Source of the DNA: Anaerolineales bacterium
GTDB taxonomy: Bacteria > Chloroflexota > Anaerolineae > 4572-78 > J111
Assembly: GCA_015075405.1 (NCBI GenBank)
Contig: JABTUK010000004.1
Location: 124,001 to 188,000, forward strand
Length of the DNA: 64,000 nt
Direction of reading: 5' to 3'
Part shown: positions 45,318 to 54,900 of the stretch, in pieces
How the letters are laid out: every line of letters starts with the position of its first letter
Position numbering within the stretch: position 1 is the stretch's first letter
Notes under the pieces: model-generated
Seen by the model: the letters and a program-made list of their open reading frames with translations, nothing else
What the model was told of the DNA's origin: nothing
Database searches by the model: none
Program-made: the position numbers and the translations under genes

Positions 45318-45398
45318 AAGCCAATCTGCGTGCTTTCGCGGGCTACAGATTAGCTTTTCAAACACAACCTAACTTATCTGCCTTGATAAAGGTGGGCC
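45318..45398 (+). ncRNA. Structured leader RNA element, copy 2
   Basis: P1: AAGCCAATCTG (45318-45328) with CAGATTAGCTT (45346-45356), one mismatch; the loop is as in copy 1 plus one T. The joiner CAAACACAA is identical. P2: CCTAACTT (45368-45375) with AAGGTGGG (45389-45396), using one wobble and one mismatch. A second terminator follows at 45438. Tandem with copy 1 at a spacing of 202 bases. Confidence 0.65.
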
Positions 45399-45437
45399 AT
45401 TTTATATTTTCAAGCGGCCGGATCATTGATCGCAGCG

Positions 45438-45485
45438 GGCTTCTTGTTTGGCTTACCCATGTCAAGCAGGAAGCCTTTTTGTTTT
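45438..45485 (+). terminator. Intrinsic terminator after RNA copy 2
   Basis: GGCTTC (45438-45443) pairs with GAAGCC (45470-45475), with an inner CTTG/CAAG stem, followed by TTTTTG and TTTT. It repeats the element-plus-terminator order of copy 1 and lies about 120 bases before the coding region. Confidence 0.75.
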
Positions 45486-45608
45486 CTCAAAAGAGGCGAA
45501 CGATTAGCCCATCCCTTTTCATTTTTTTAGCAAAACTCTAGTCTGAAAGGAGAAATCAAAAAAATGAGGGAGCAAAACCATACTCACTTTACAGGAGGGA
45601 GAAAAATC

Positions 45609-47783
45609 ATGCGCTCAAAGTTGTTCTTGGTGGCCTGTTTACTTATGGCTCTCATGGCCTCTACCGTCGCCCTGATCGCTCTGGCCGAGCACGGGCCGGC
45701 CGGCAGCCATTTGGCCGTGGTCGGTCCGGTTAGCCCTACTAACGGTTACCCGGTCTGGTATCGAGATGCCAACGGGCTGACCCTGGAACTTTGTCTCGAC
45801 ACCAATGGGTTGTGTCTGGCAGCGCCCCCTAACCCCAACCAGCCTGTCTCATTTCCCAATAATTTCCCGGATGAGGCTTTCTGGTGGGCCGCCGATTCTT
45901 CGATGACTACACCCGGCGGCGATGCCTTGCTGGTGTTGGCGACCGAAGCGGCCTTTGTGGGTGATGTTGAGCCTGGCGGCCAAATCGCCTTTGGGCGGGT
46001 GCGTATCCGGGTTGATATAACCCAGGGGGGGACCTACACCGTCACCCATCCCTTTGGTCAGGATGTGTTTGAGGATGTTGCGCCCGGAACCAGGGCGATC
46101 AATATGACCGACGACATCGGCAACTTAACCGGCGGCAACGGCGATTTCGGCGAAGTGCTGAATAGTCGAATTGGGCCTTTTCTGACCTGGGACAATACTG
46201 CACCAGCGCCGCCCAACGGCTATATCGGCGACGCAGCGACCCCTCATCAGGTTATAGGCAGCGTCTTCATTGATCCATTGACCTCTCAACCCCAAAATTT
46301 CTTCCGCATCGAAGGGCCGGTCGGCAGCTTTACCGGCAGCCCCGATACCGCCGCCTGTCCGGCCACAGCCGGTCCTGACCCCATAGCCACCACCGACTGT
46401 ATTCAGACAAACCTCTTTGTCGTCCAGGGTAAAATTTCCATCATTGCCGGGGTTGAGGTCAAGAAAGCCGTTTACACCACCGATGGTTCCAACGGTAGTG
46501 TAGATGTATTTGCCATCTCCGAGCCTTTCGAGGCTATCTATGCCGGTGGTGGGCAAACCGTGAGTGGCGGCGGGCTAAACGTTACGGCTTTAAATGGAGA
46601 CAGTGCCGGGCGATATTTTGCTCGCCTTGATTACGCCGGGACCAGGCCGGTTACCCTCACCGTTACCAATGTGGGCGATAACCCGCCCACACAAGTGGTG
46701 GTTAATCTGGTTGATCAGGTTACAGTTACCAGAGCCGAATTCAATACCAGCGACGGCAGCCTGGAAATTGAAGCCGACTCTAGCGATGACTCTGGCGCTT
46801 CTCCCACTCTGGAAGCGTTTCGTGAGGATGGCACAACCTCTTTGGGTACTTTGACCGGGGGCAGTTTAACCGTAGCCCTGGCTGTTCCGCCGGCTCAGGT
46901 GGTGGTTAAATCTTCTGCCGGCGGCTCTGATGTTGAGCAGGTTATCATTGTTGGCACCGGCAACCCGGCTGTTCCGGTAACTGCTGAGGCCGGTCCGCCT
47001 CAAGCGGTGGTTCAGGGAGTTACGGTCACGGTAGATGGCTCCAATTCAACCGGAACACCGCCCTTAACCTTTGCCTGGGCGCAAGTGGCTGGTCCGGCAA
47101 CAATTTCAGGACTGCCCACCGGCCCCAGCGCCGATTCCACCGTTAGCTTTACGGCGCCTGCCTCAGCCGGAACCTATACCCTGGAATTGACCGTAACCGG
47201 CCCCACCGGTACGGATACGGACACGGTGGATATTGAGGTCTTGCCGCTCAATCCACCGCTGGCCAACGCCGGCCCGGATCAGAGTGTGACGCAAGGTTCG
47301 CTTGTCACGCTGGATGGCTCAGCTTCTACAGACGCCGCTACCTTTAGTTGGACCCAGGTTGGCGGTACGCCAACGGTGACCCTTAATGGGGCCAATACCG
47401 CGAATCCCACCTTTACCTTCCCGAATGCCGATACCACCTTGACCTTTGAGCTAACCGTGACCGGCCCGGGGGGTGGACCTTCTACCGACCAGGTGAGTAT
47501 AACCTCGGTAGATGATGTTCTTACCGTAACCCGCGCCCGCTTTAGAACTAGCTCCACCGAGTGGCGTATCGAGGGAACTGCGACTGTTACCGGCACTAAC
47601 GTCATCACCATTTACACCGGCTCAGTGATACCCGGCCCTGTGCTGGGCACCGCCGCAGTAGATCCGCTGGATGGCGTCTGGCGCTTCAGACAAAGACCAT
47701 CGCCCACACCTGGCTCAGCCACGATCAGTATCGAGTCTCATACCGGCGGCCAACTATTGGCTGTGCCTGTTCAAATAAATTAG
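45609..47783 (+). CDS. Secreted PKD-domain protein downstream of the tandem RNA elements
   Basis: A 724-residue secreted protein. Signal peptide MRSKLFLVACLLMALMAS ends near ALAEH. The first 270 residues are a beta-rich domain of unknown family (with CLDTNGLC and later ACPATAGPDPIATTDC Cys pairs). Then an Ig-like region, two PKD-like domains (about residues 455-550 and 550-640, marked by VTVDGSNSTGTPPLTFAW and VTLDGSASTDAATFSW), and a short final domain (VTRARFRTSSTEWRIEG). ATG 45609 has AGGAGGGAG about nine bases upstream; an in-frame ATG at 45564 also has AAAGGAG but spoils the signal peptide. No catalytic motif. Confidence 0.75.
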   Translation: MRSKLFLVACLLMALMASTVALIALAEHGPAGSHLAVVGPVSPTNGYPVWYRDANGLTLELCLDTNGLCLAAPPNPNQPVSFPNNFPDEAFWWAADSSMTTPGGDALLVLATEAAFVGDVEPGGQIAFGRVRIRVDITQGGTYTVTHPFGQDVFEDVAPGTRAINMTDDIGNLTGGNGDFGEVLNSRIGPFLTWDNTAPAPPNGYIGDAATPHQVIGSVFIDPLTSQPQNFFRIEGPVGSFTGSPDTAACPATAGPDPIATTDCIQTNLFVVQGKISIIAGVEVKKAVYTTDGSNGSVDVFAISEPFEAIYAGGGQTVSGGGLNVTALNGDSAGRYFARLDYAGTRPVTLTVTNVGDNPPTQVVVNLVDQVTVTRAEFNTSDGSLEIEADSSDDSGASPTLEAFREDGTTSLGTLTGGSLTVALAVPPAQVVVKSSAGGSDVEQVIIVGTGNPAVPVTAEAGPPQAVVQGVTVTVDGSNSTGTPPLTFAWAQVAGPATISGLPTGPSADSTVSFTAPASAGTYTLELTVTGPTGTDTDTVDIEVLPLNPPLANAGPDQSVTQGSLVTLDGSASTDAATFSWTQVGGTPTVTLNGANTANPTFTFPNADTTLTFELTVTGPGGGPSTDQVSITSVDDVLTVTRARFRTSSTEWRIEGTATVTGTNVITIYTGSVIPGPVLGTAAVDPLDGVWRFRQRPSPTPGSATISIESHTGGQLLAVPVQIN

Positions 47784-47829
47784 AAGTGGCTAATGACTGC
47801 ACCCGTCTGGCGGGGGAACGCCGGATGGG

Positions 47830-47879
47830 CTCAGACACCCGGAGTTTTGAGGAATTAACGCAAACTCCGGGTGTCTGAG
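47830..47879 (+). terminator. Perfect 18-bp hairpin after the PKD gene
   Basis: CTCAGACACCCGGAGTTT (47830-47847) pairs exactly with 47862-47879 around a 14-base loop. There is no T-run after it (GGGGCAAAAAAG follows), so it may stabilise the message end rather than terminate. It immediately precedes RNA copy 3. Confidence 0.6.
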
Positions 47880-47891
47880 GGGGCAAAAAAG

Positions 47892-47972
47892 AAGCTAACC
47901 TGCGTGCTTCGCGGGCTACAGGTTAGCTTGCCAAACACAACCTAACGCTATCTGCTTCGATAAAGCGTAGGC
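47892..47972 (+). ncRNA. Structured leader RNA element, copy 3
   Basis: P1: AAGCTAACCTG (47892-47902) with CAGGTTAGCTT (47919-47929). Compared with copy 1, two stem positions changed on both sides (C-G to T-A and T-A to C-G), so pairing is kept. Loop CGTGCTTCGCGGGCTA and joiner CCAAACACAA are unchanged. P2: CCTA-A-CGCT (47941-47949) with AGCGTAGG (47964-47971), again with changed but paired bases. No intrinsic terminator follows; the next start is ATG 48196. Confidence 0.7.
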
Positions 47973-48180
47973 CACAACTTGAGTAGATAACCTCGAGGGG
48001 TAGAAAATCTCGAATTTGGTAGCGCCACACAGCATGTCGCAGTTGAGATTATCTAAATTTTAGTCGGGATTTTGATCAAAAAGATACGCAGCCAACCTTA
48101 AAAATTTGGGCAAAAACCCTATCACTCTATTAATACCGCTGAAAACAGAAAAAATACATCCCAAACCTTAAAGAATATGG
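47973..48180 (+). other. Leader between RNA copy 3 and the His/Met-rich gene
   Basis: About 200 bases without a gene. It contains weak complementary stretches (AGATAACCTC-like and GAGATTATCT-like) but no clear terminator or promoter. The ribosome site AAGGAG is at 48182-48187. Confidence 0.4.
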
Positions 48181-48195
48181 CAAGGAGCAAACCTC

Positions 48196-48828
48196 ATGAC
48201 AGCTACTTCCGCTCAACAGAACCGGCATGCCGCAGCACAACAAGTTCAATCCGCCTGGCGGCGTTCTATCCTCCCCACCTTGACCCTTATGGTGGCGCTG
48301 GGAACGGTTGTGCTTGGCGCAGCGCTGGTGGCTCAGATGTGGCTCAGCCGTATTTTAACGGCGGCTCCCGGCCAGGATGCGCAAGTGGGTGGTTTAACGT
48401 TTCGAGTTGAGAATTTTGAGTGGGTGGCGCATGACCACAGCGGCGATGATCCTACACAAAGCCAAACTTCCAGCGGCGATAACGCCCACCCCGCCGGGCA
48501 AGGCTTCCCGATGCCGGCCAGCATGATGCCGGGCGCGCCTGAGGCCGGCAACCAGCGGCTCCAGGTGCAATTTACTTTACAAAACTTAACCAAGCGCCCC
48601 TACTCGTATGGACCACAAGAATTTCGCCTTGTTGCGGCCAATGGCGACTCGTGGGCGCCGCAGCCCAATGAGGCCTTTCGGCCCGGCAAGTTGGGGCCTG
48701 GGCAGGCGCTTGATGCCGCTCTCTTCTTTGATGTGGCCGAAACCAGTGCGAACCTGGCTTTAGTATTAGAGCGCAATGGTGAGCGGGTACAGGTGTTTAT
48801 TGGCGATCCTGGTAGCCATCCGCATTGA
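48196..48828 (+). CDS. Membrane-anchored His/Met-rich protein upstream of the giant oxidase
   Basis: A 210-residue protein with one N-terminal transmembrane helix (about 27-52) and an outside domain. The stretch HDHSGDDPTQ, then HPAGQGFPMPASMMPG (about 78-116) is rich in His, Asp and Met, like periplasmic copper-binding proteins. The rest (QVQFTLQNLTKRPYSYGPQEF) looks like a DUF4352-type Ig fold. ATG 48196 follows AAGGAG by eight bases. It precedes the giant gene by 86 bases and may deliver or buffer copper for it (inference). Confidence 0.65.
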   Translation: MTATSAQQNRHAAAQQVQSAWRRSILPTLTLMVALGTVVLGAALVAQMWLSRILTAAPGQDAQVGGLTFRVENFEWVAHDHSGDDPTQSQTSSGDNAHPAGQGFPMPASMMPGAPEAGNQRLQVQFTLQNLTKRPYSYGPQEFRLVAANGDSWAPQPNEAFRPGKLGPGQALDAALFFDVAETSANLALVLERNGERVQVFIGDPGSHPH

Positions 48829-48867
48829 GCTAAATATAGTTGAGATGCAGACTGAGGGTTTGTCACC

Positions 48868-48892
48868 TTGTTTCATCGCTTTGATGAAACAA
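48868..48892 (+). promoter_or_regulatory. Perfect hairpin just before the giant gene
   Basis: TTGTTTCATC (48868-48877) pairs exactly with GATGAAACAA (48883-48892) around a five-base loop. It ends about ten bases before the ribosome site (GGAGAGGAG), so it may affect translation or processing. No T-run. Confidence 0.5.
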
Positions 48893-48914
48893 TAGCGGGA
48901 GAGGAGACAGTCTA

Positions 48915-51900
48915 ATGAAAACCGGCTTAAACTCAGCCTTTAATAAAGCCGCAATTTTACGGCGAATTGGTGAGGTGTTGTCATTAGCTACGTTGCTGGC
49001 CTTCAGTGCAGCCGTCTGGCAGCACGTGGTCCACTATTACATCCACACCATCAGCAGCGACAGCCTGATGGCTCACCTGCCTTATATTGCCGGTGATAGC
49101 GTGTTGGCTTTTTGGCCGGCCCTTGTCGCCGTGATCGTCGGTTCCTGGCTGGCCGCTCGACTGAACCACCCCCACGAGACTCGTCCCGACGAGATAGCGC
49201 CCTCCGGGTGGGTCCATCTCTTCCAACGGGCGGCTCTCATCTCCATATTTTTCATGCTGCTCATAATACCCCTGGCCTGGTTAGGTACCTTCATTAACGA
49301 CATGCTGGGTATAACTTACCCGCTGCTCCACAGCCACATTTCAACCGAGCCGTTAGGTGGCGTGTTGGATAGCATGCGTAATGCCTTTGTGAGCCAGGTG
49401 ATTAGTTTACCCTTGCTCCTGGTCAGCCTGGCTGCCCTGGCCCGGCGACATGGTGAGCAAACAGACCGCCCCCGGCCCCTGCCGGTCTCATGGCTGCGCC
49501 GCCTGGCTGCCCTGCCGATTATGGGTATCTGCGCTCTGTTGATGACAGGGGTGATCGGCTGGCAAGCGGTTATGGCTGCCGGTTGGGCGGCATCGCCGCA
49601 ACTTGTCCCGACTGCCTTTAACAACGCTTGCGCTAACGGCGGTACAGTCCGATCTTACAATGTCTCGGCTATTCCGGTCAATATCACTCTCAACCGTTTT
49701 GGCGACCACGATCCTGGCTCCTTTATGTATGTTCTGGACGAAAACATTGCTGCCGTGCGCGCTCAGGAGGCTTCCCGCCAGGTTTCTATTGGTTTACGCA
49801 AAGACCCCATCCAGCCGTTGGCGATTCGGGTTAACATGGGCGAATGTTTGGAAATCCGTTTTACCAACCGCTTGAGTTTTGAAACATCGTTCCATATTCA
49901 GGGTTTGCCCTACGATGTAAGCAGCGCCGCCGGCCGGGTGGGCCAAAATGCAAACTCTTTTGCCGCTCCCAATCAATCTATCACCTATCGCTGGCCCATC
50001 CCCACCGAAATTGAAGCCGAAGGCGCTTATTATGTCCGCCCCCATGGGGCCAGCCGGCAGGTGATTGCCCATGGTTTATTTGGAGCCGTCATCGTCGAAC
50101 CGAGCGGCGCCCAATACCTGGACCCGGAGACCGGCGCTCCCCTCACCGGCAGCAATTGGGAAGCGATTATCGTTGACCCGAACGGGCCTGATTTTCGGGA
50201 ATTTGTGCTTATTTATCACGAAGTGGGCGACGAAGATTTTAGACCGCTCGACGCCGGCGGCGATAAACTGCCCCGGATAGACCCCAACACCGACTCTTAC
50301 CGGCCGGCTTCGCGGGCCATCAACTACCGCAGCGAACCTTTCGGCAATCGCCTGCGACTTTTGGGCAATAATTTCAGCGAGAAATCCCTGAGCTACAGTT
50401 CCTACATGTTCGGCGACCCGGCCACACCTATGCCTCGCTCTTACCTGGGCGAGCCGACCAAGACGCGTTTGATGCATGGCGGCAGCGAGATGGCCCATGT
50501 CCATCACCTGCACGGCGGCGGCGACCGCTGGCCCGAAAATCCGCGGGCCGGAACCAACATCTTTGCCATTGGGCTGCAAAAGTTGCCGCCGGCGTCTACC
50601 TCATCTAATCGGTTGGACTCGCAAGCTATTGATCCCGGCTCCAGCTTTAATCTGGAGCACGAGTGCGGCGCGGGCGGCTGCCAACAAATTGTCGGTGATT
50701 ACCTGTTCCACTGTCACATCGGCCATCACTACGTCAGCGGCATGTGGAGCTTCTGGCGGGTTTTTGATACCGAACAGCCAGATTTGGCCTACCTGCCGGA
50801 TCGAAGCCCCGTGCCCCAGGCAGTCAACTCGTTGGGGTTGATTGGACAGGTGGTCGAGGGTAAAACGTTTGTACCCCGAGTCAACCTGACCGATCCTGAC
50901 ACCCAATTAGCCGTCGAAGATTGGGTCGAGAACAAACTGCCCCCGCAAGGTGTGCCCCTGGATGCCGAAGACGCGACCGTATGGAACTGGCAGTTGGTTT
51001 ACGTCAACGGCGACCAAACCCAGCCCCTTTACTTCGGCGAGCCGGAAACAACGCGGGTTTGGCCCAACTATACCTCACCCACCCCCGGCCAGCGCCCGGA
51101 GATCAGGTTTAACCCGACCAATGGCCGCTACGCCTGGCCTTTATTGCGCCCTCACCTGGGGCAGCGCCCGCCCTTCTCCGGCAACGGCCATACCGGCGCG
51201 CCCTGGGCCGGCGAAGATGCTACGGCCAGCCGGCCCGATGGAATGTGTCCGACTTCAGCGCCCAACCATCGCTACTATCCCATTACGGCCATAGATTTAC
51301 CTATCCGGGTCACGGATGAACGGGTAGATGACAACGGCATGCTGTTTGTCTTGACCGAGGATAAAGCGGCCGTCCGCAGCGGGGCTAAACCGGCCCAACC
51401 GCTGGCCATCCGCTCCAACGTGGGCGATTGTGTCCAAATCCTCTTTACCAGTGAGCAAGAGGATGATAATCATGGCGGGCATGCCAAAGTCAACATGCAC
51501 ACCCACTTTGTCCAATTCGACCCCCAGGCGTCGGATGGGGTTATTACCGGCCTGTCCTATGAGCAGTCCATCCGGCCGTACGCCTCCGAAAACCGCATTA
51601 TGACGGTTGCCTCTGCCCCCGGCGCTACCAGCGTGACCGTTACGCACGTTAACCGTCTCCGGGTTGGCATCTTCATCGGGGTGGGCCTGGGCGACCCCGA
51701 GGCCGAAGTGCGCCGTATTACCGCCATCAATGGCACAACCTTGACCTTTGATCAACCTCTGGAGAGCGCCCACCCGGCCGGAGCGGCGGTGGGAGTTGAA
51801 TTTATGCGCTACCGCTGGTACTCCGATGTAGATTCCGGCACCATCTTCTGGCACGACCATGTTGACTTCAAAACCTGGAGCCACGGCCTGTTTTCGGTTC

Positions 51901-54900
51901 ATATTATCGAACCCGCCGGTTCAACTTACCACGATCCCCAAACCGGGGTCGAAGTGCGTAGCGGCACGGTGGTAGATATTCATACCAATGGCTCCGCTGG
52001 CGCTGGTCAGACGGGTAGTTTCCGGGAGTTTGTCGTCTTTCTGCACAACACTAACCCGGCTACCGGAGAAGAGGCGGGCAGCACCATCAACCTGCGGGCC
52101 GAACCCTTTGACCGGCGCGGAGGTGATCCCTCTTTGCTCTTCTCTTCAGTCAAACATGGCGACCCGCTAACCCCGGTCTTCCGGGCCTACGTGGGCGATC
52201 CGGTAATGTTCCGGGGGATGGGCGTAGTAGAGCGTATGGGGGCGTTCCGGGTGACGGGCCACCGCTTCTACGAGGAGCGGTTTACCACGGACTCAGCTTT
52301 GATTGATACCATGAGTATTGACATCTCCGAGCGTGAAGATGTACTCCTCGATGGCGGGGCCGGCGGCCCCCTGGGCTTGCCCGGCGACTATCTGTACTAC
52401 AGCACCATCGCCCGCGACTTTGCCGGCGGGGCCTGGGGCATTATGCGGGTTCATGATACGGTTCGGAGTGATCTGAGGCCACTACCCGGCCATACGCCCC
52501 CTGGCGGCTCCGGTTTTCCCCAGCAAACTTTTACCGGCGGCAACCCGGTGAAATCTACCGATCCGGGCAATGTTTGCCCCGGCAGCGCCGCTGTCCGCTC
52601 CTACAATGTCTCGATTTTCCGCCAGCCGATTCCCTTCCAAACCAGCAGCGGCAGCGGTCCTGGGACCGACTCCAATGGCGTAATCTACGCCCTAACCGAA
52701 CTGGAACAGGATATTGTCGAGGGTTTAATCCGGCCCTACCCCCTGGTTCTGCGGGTCAATGTGGGGGAGTGCCTGGAAATTAATCTGACCAATCATCTCA
52801 GCGAACGCGCCTCCATCAACCTGGGCAAGCTTCTGTTCGACCCGCAGGGGTCTTACGGCGCAGCCGTTGGCTTTAATGCCGATTCGACCGTGGGTCCCGG
52901 CGAGAAGCGCCTGTATCGCTTCTATGCCGACAAGATGCTGGATACGAACATTATGCTGGACCTGGCCGATCCCGAACTGGGCGCGCGCGGCGCATTTGGC
53001 GCAGTGATTGTCGAACCGGAGGGAGCGGTTTGGCGTAACTACGGCGCAGGCACCATCATCGAGGGGGAAACCCACGCCGACATCATCCTACCTAATGGCG
53101 AAGCCTTCCGCGAGTATGTGGCCCTGATTCAAGATGAAGACCCGCGCATCGGCCAAAGCATCATGCCTTACCCGGTTGATGTGGAGGGTTTTGCCGGTAT
53201 CAACTACACCGCCCATCCTCTGGCCGAGCGCCTGGATGTTGACCCCAACCGGGCCAATGTCTTCAACAGCCAAGTTCACGGCGACCCGCTAACCCTCGAC
53301 GAAGCTTACGTCGGCGACGCTATGATTTATCGCTACGCCCAGCCCTGGGGTGAGCAGGATCATATCATGGCCGTGGAAGGTCACCGCTGGCCGGCGGAGC
53401 CTACTTTACCCGGCGCAAGCCAGATTGGCGCCCAGGCCATCCTGCCGGGTGAAACCTTTGACGCCGTTATAAGAGATGGGGCCGGCAGCGGGATGACCGG
53501 CGGCGGCGATTATCTTTACGTGGATTTGCGGCAGCCGTTCCAGGAAGCCGGGATGTGGGGCATTATGCGCACCCACGCTCTCTCACAGACCAACCTGCTG
53601 AGGCTGCCCACCTCCGGCGAAGCTGTTGCCCCGGTACCCGGCAATGATCGCATTATCACCAGCACGGCGGTGATGACCCTCAATGTGGCCTCGAATGATA
53701 AAGACGCCGACGGAACGGTTGAACCGGCTTCGGTCGCCATTGTAACCCAGCCCCTCAGCGGCACGATCACCAACAATGGCGACGGCAGTGTAACCTACCG
53801 CCGGAATCCGGGTATCAGCGGCCGCGATAGCTTCCAATACACCATCGCCGATAATGATGGCTTGGTTTCGCTCCCGGCTACGGTTTTTATCAACCTTCCT
53901 GGCCTGGGAGGGGGCGCTCCCCTGGCCCGCAACGACGCCGCTACCACCGGCATAAATATGCCGGTGAATATCAATATCCTGGCCAACGACGTTGATCTGG
54001 ATGGTCTCATTGACCCGGCCACGTTGACCATTGTTGATACGCCCGATCATGGCGGGCTGGCTATTCTTGTTGACCATACCGTAACCTATACGCCGACTAC
54101 TGCTTTCACCGGGACCGATACCTTTGCTTATACCGTCGCCGACGATATGGGCCTGGTTTCAAACGTGGCGACAGCCACCATCACCGTCAACGGCGGCGCA
54201 ATCACCATCATCAAAGAAGCCAACGACAATGTGACTGCTTTCAACTTTACCTTCAACGGCGCGCCGTTCTCCGCGCCGCTGAAGAATGGGGAGTCGGCTG
54301 TGTTCGACGGCCTGACCACCGGCGTCTACACGGTAACTGAAATTATCGTCCCCGGTTGGGAAGTGGCCGGTATTAGCTGCACCAACGGGATTGAACTGGG
54401 TGCGCTGGCTCACTTGAATGAAGTAGCCATCAACCTGACAGCCGGTCAGCGGGTAACCTGTACTTTTACCAATGCCAAAATCCCACCGCCCCCACCGCTG
54501 ACCACCATCCCGGTGCCGGAACCGCCCAACCTCTTTGAGTATGTCAAAGATAAACAGGCGGCCATTGAACTGGGTAAAGCGTTGTTTTGGGATATGCAGG
54601 TGGGCAGTGACAATCAGATGGCCTGCGCGAGCTGTCACTTTGGGGCCGGCGCAGACAACCGGCTGACCAATCAGATCAACCCAGGGGTCAATGGCGTTTT
54701 TGAGGTCGGCAGACCAAACTATACCCTGCAACCGGAAGATTTCCCCTTCTATAAGTTAGCCGACCCGTTTGACCGAAATTCAACCGTTTTACGCGATAGC
54801 GATGATAGAGGTTCTTCGAGCGGGGTCTTCCAGACCAATTTCAATGATGTTGACCCCAACAGCGGCGAAGATAACTGCGATGATGTGTTCGATACCGTTT

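Noticed and set aside
45116..45398. Known riboswitch (c-di-GMP, cobalamin, TPP, Mn, glycine tandem)
   Set aside because: None of the conserved cores I can recall is present; the tandem layout resembles them but the sequence does not.
47830..47879. Intrinsic terminator of the PKD gene
   Set aside because: Stem is perfect but no T-run follows on the + strand; kept as a structural hairpin with lower confidence as terminator.
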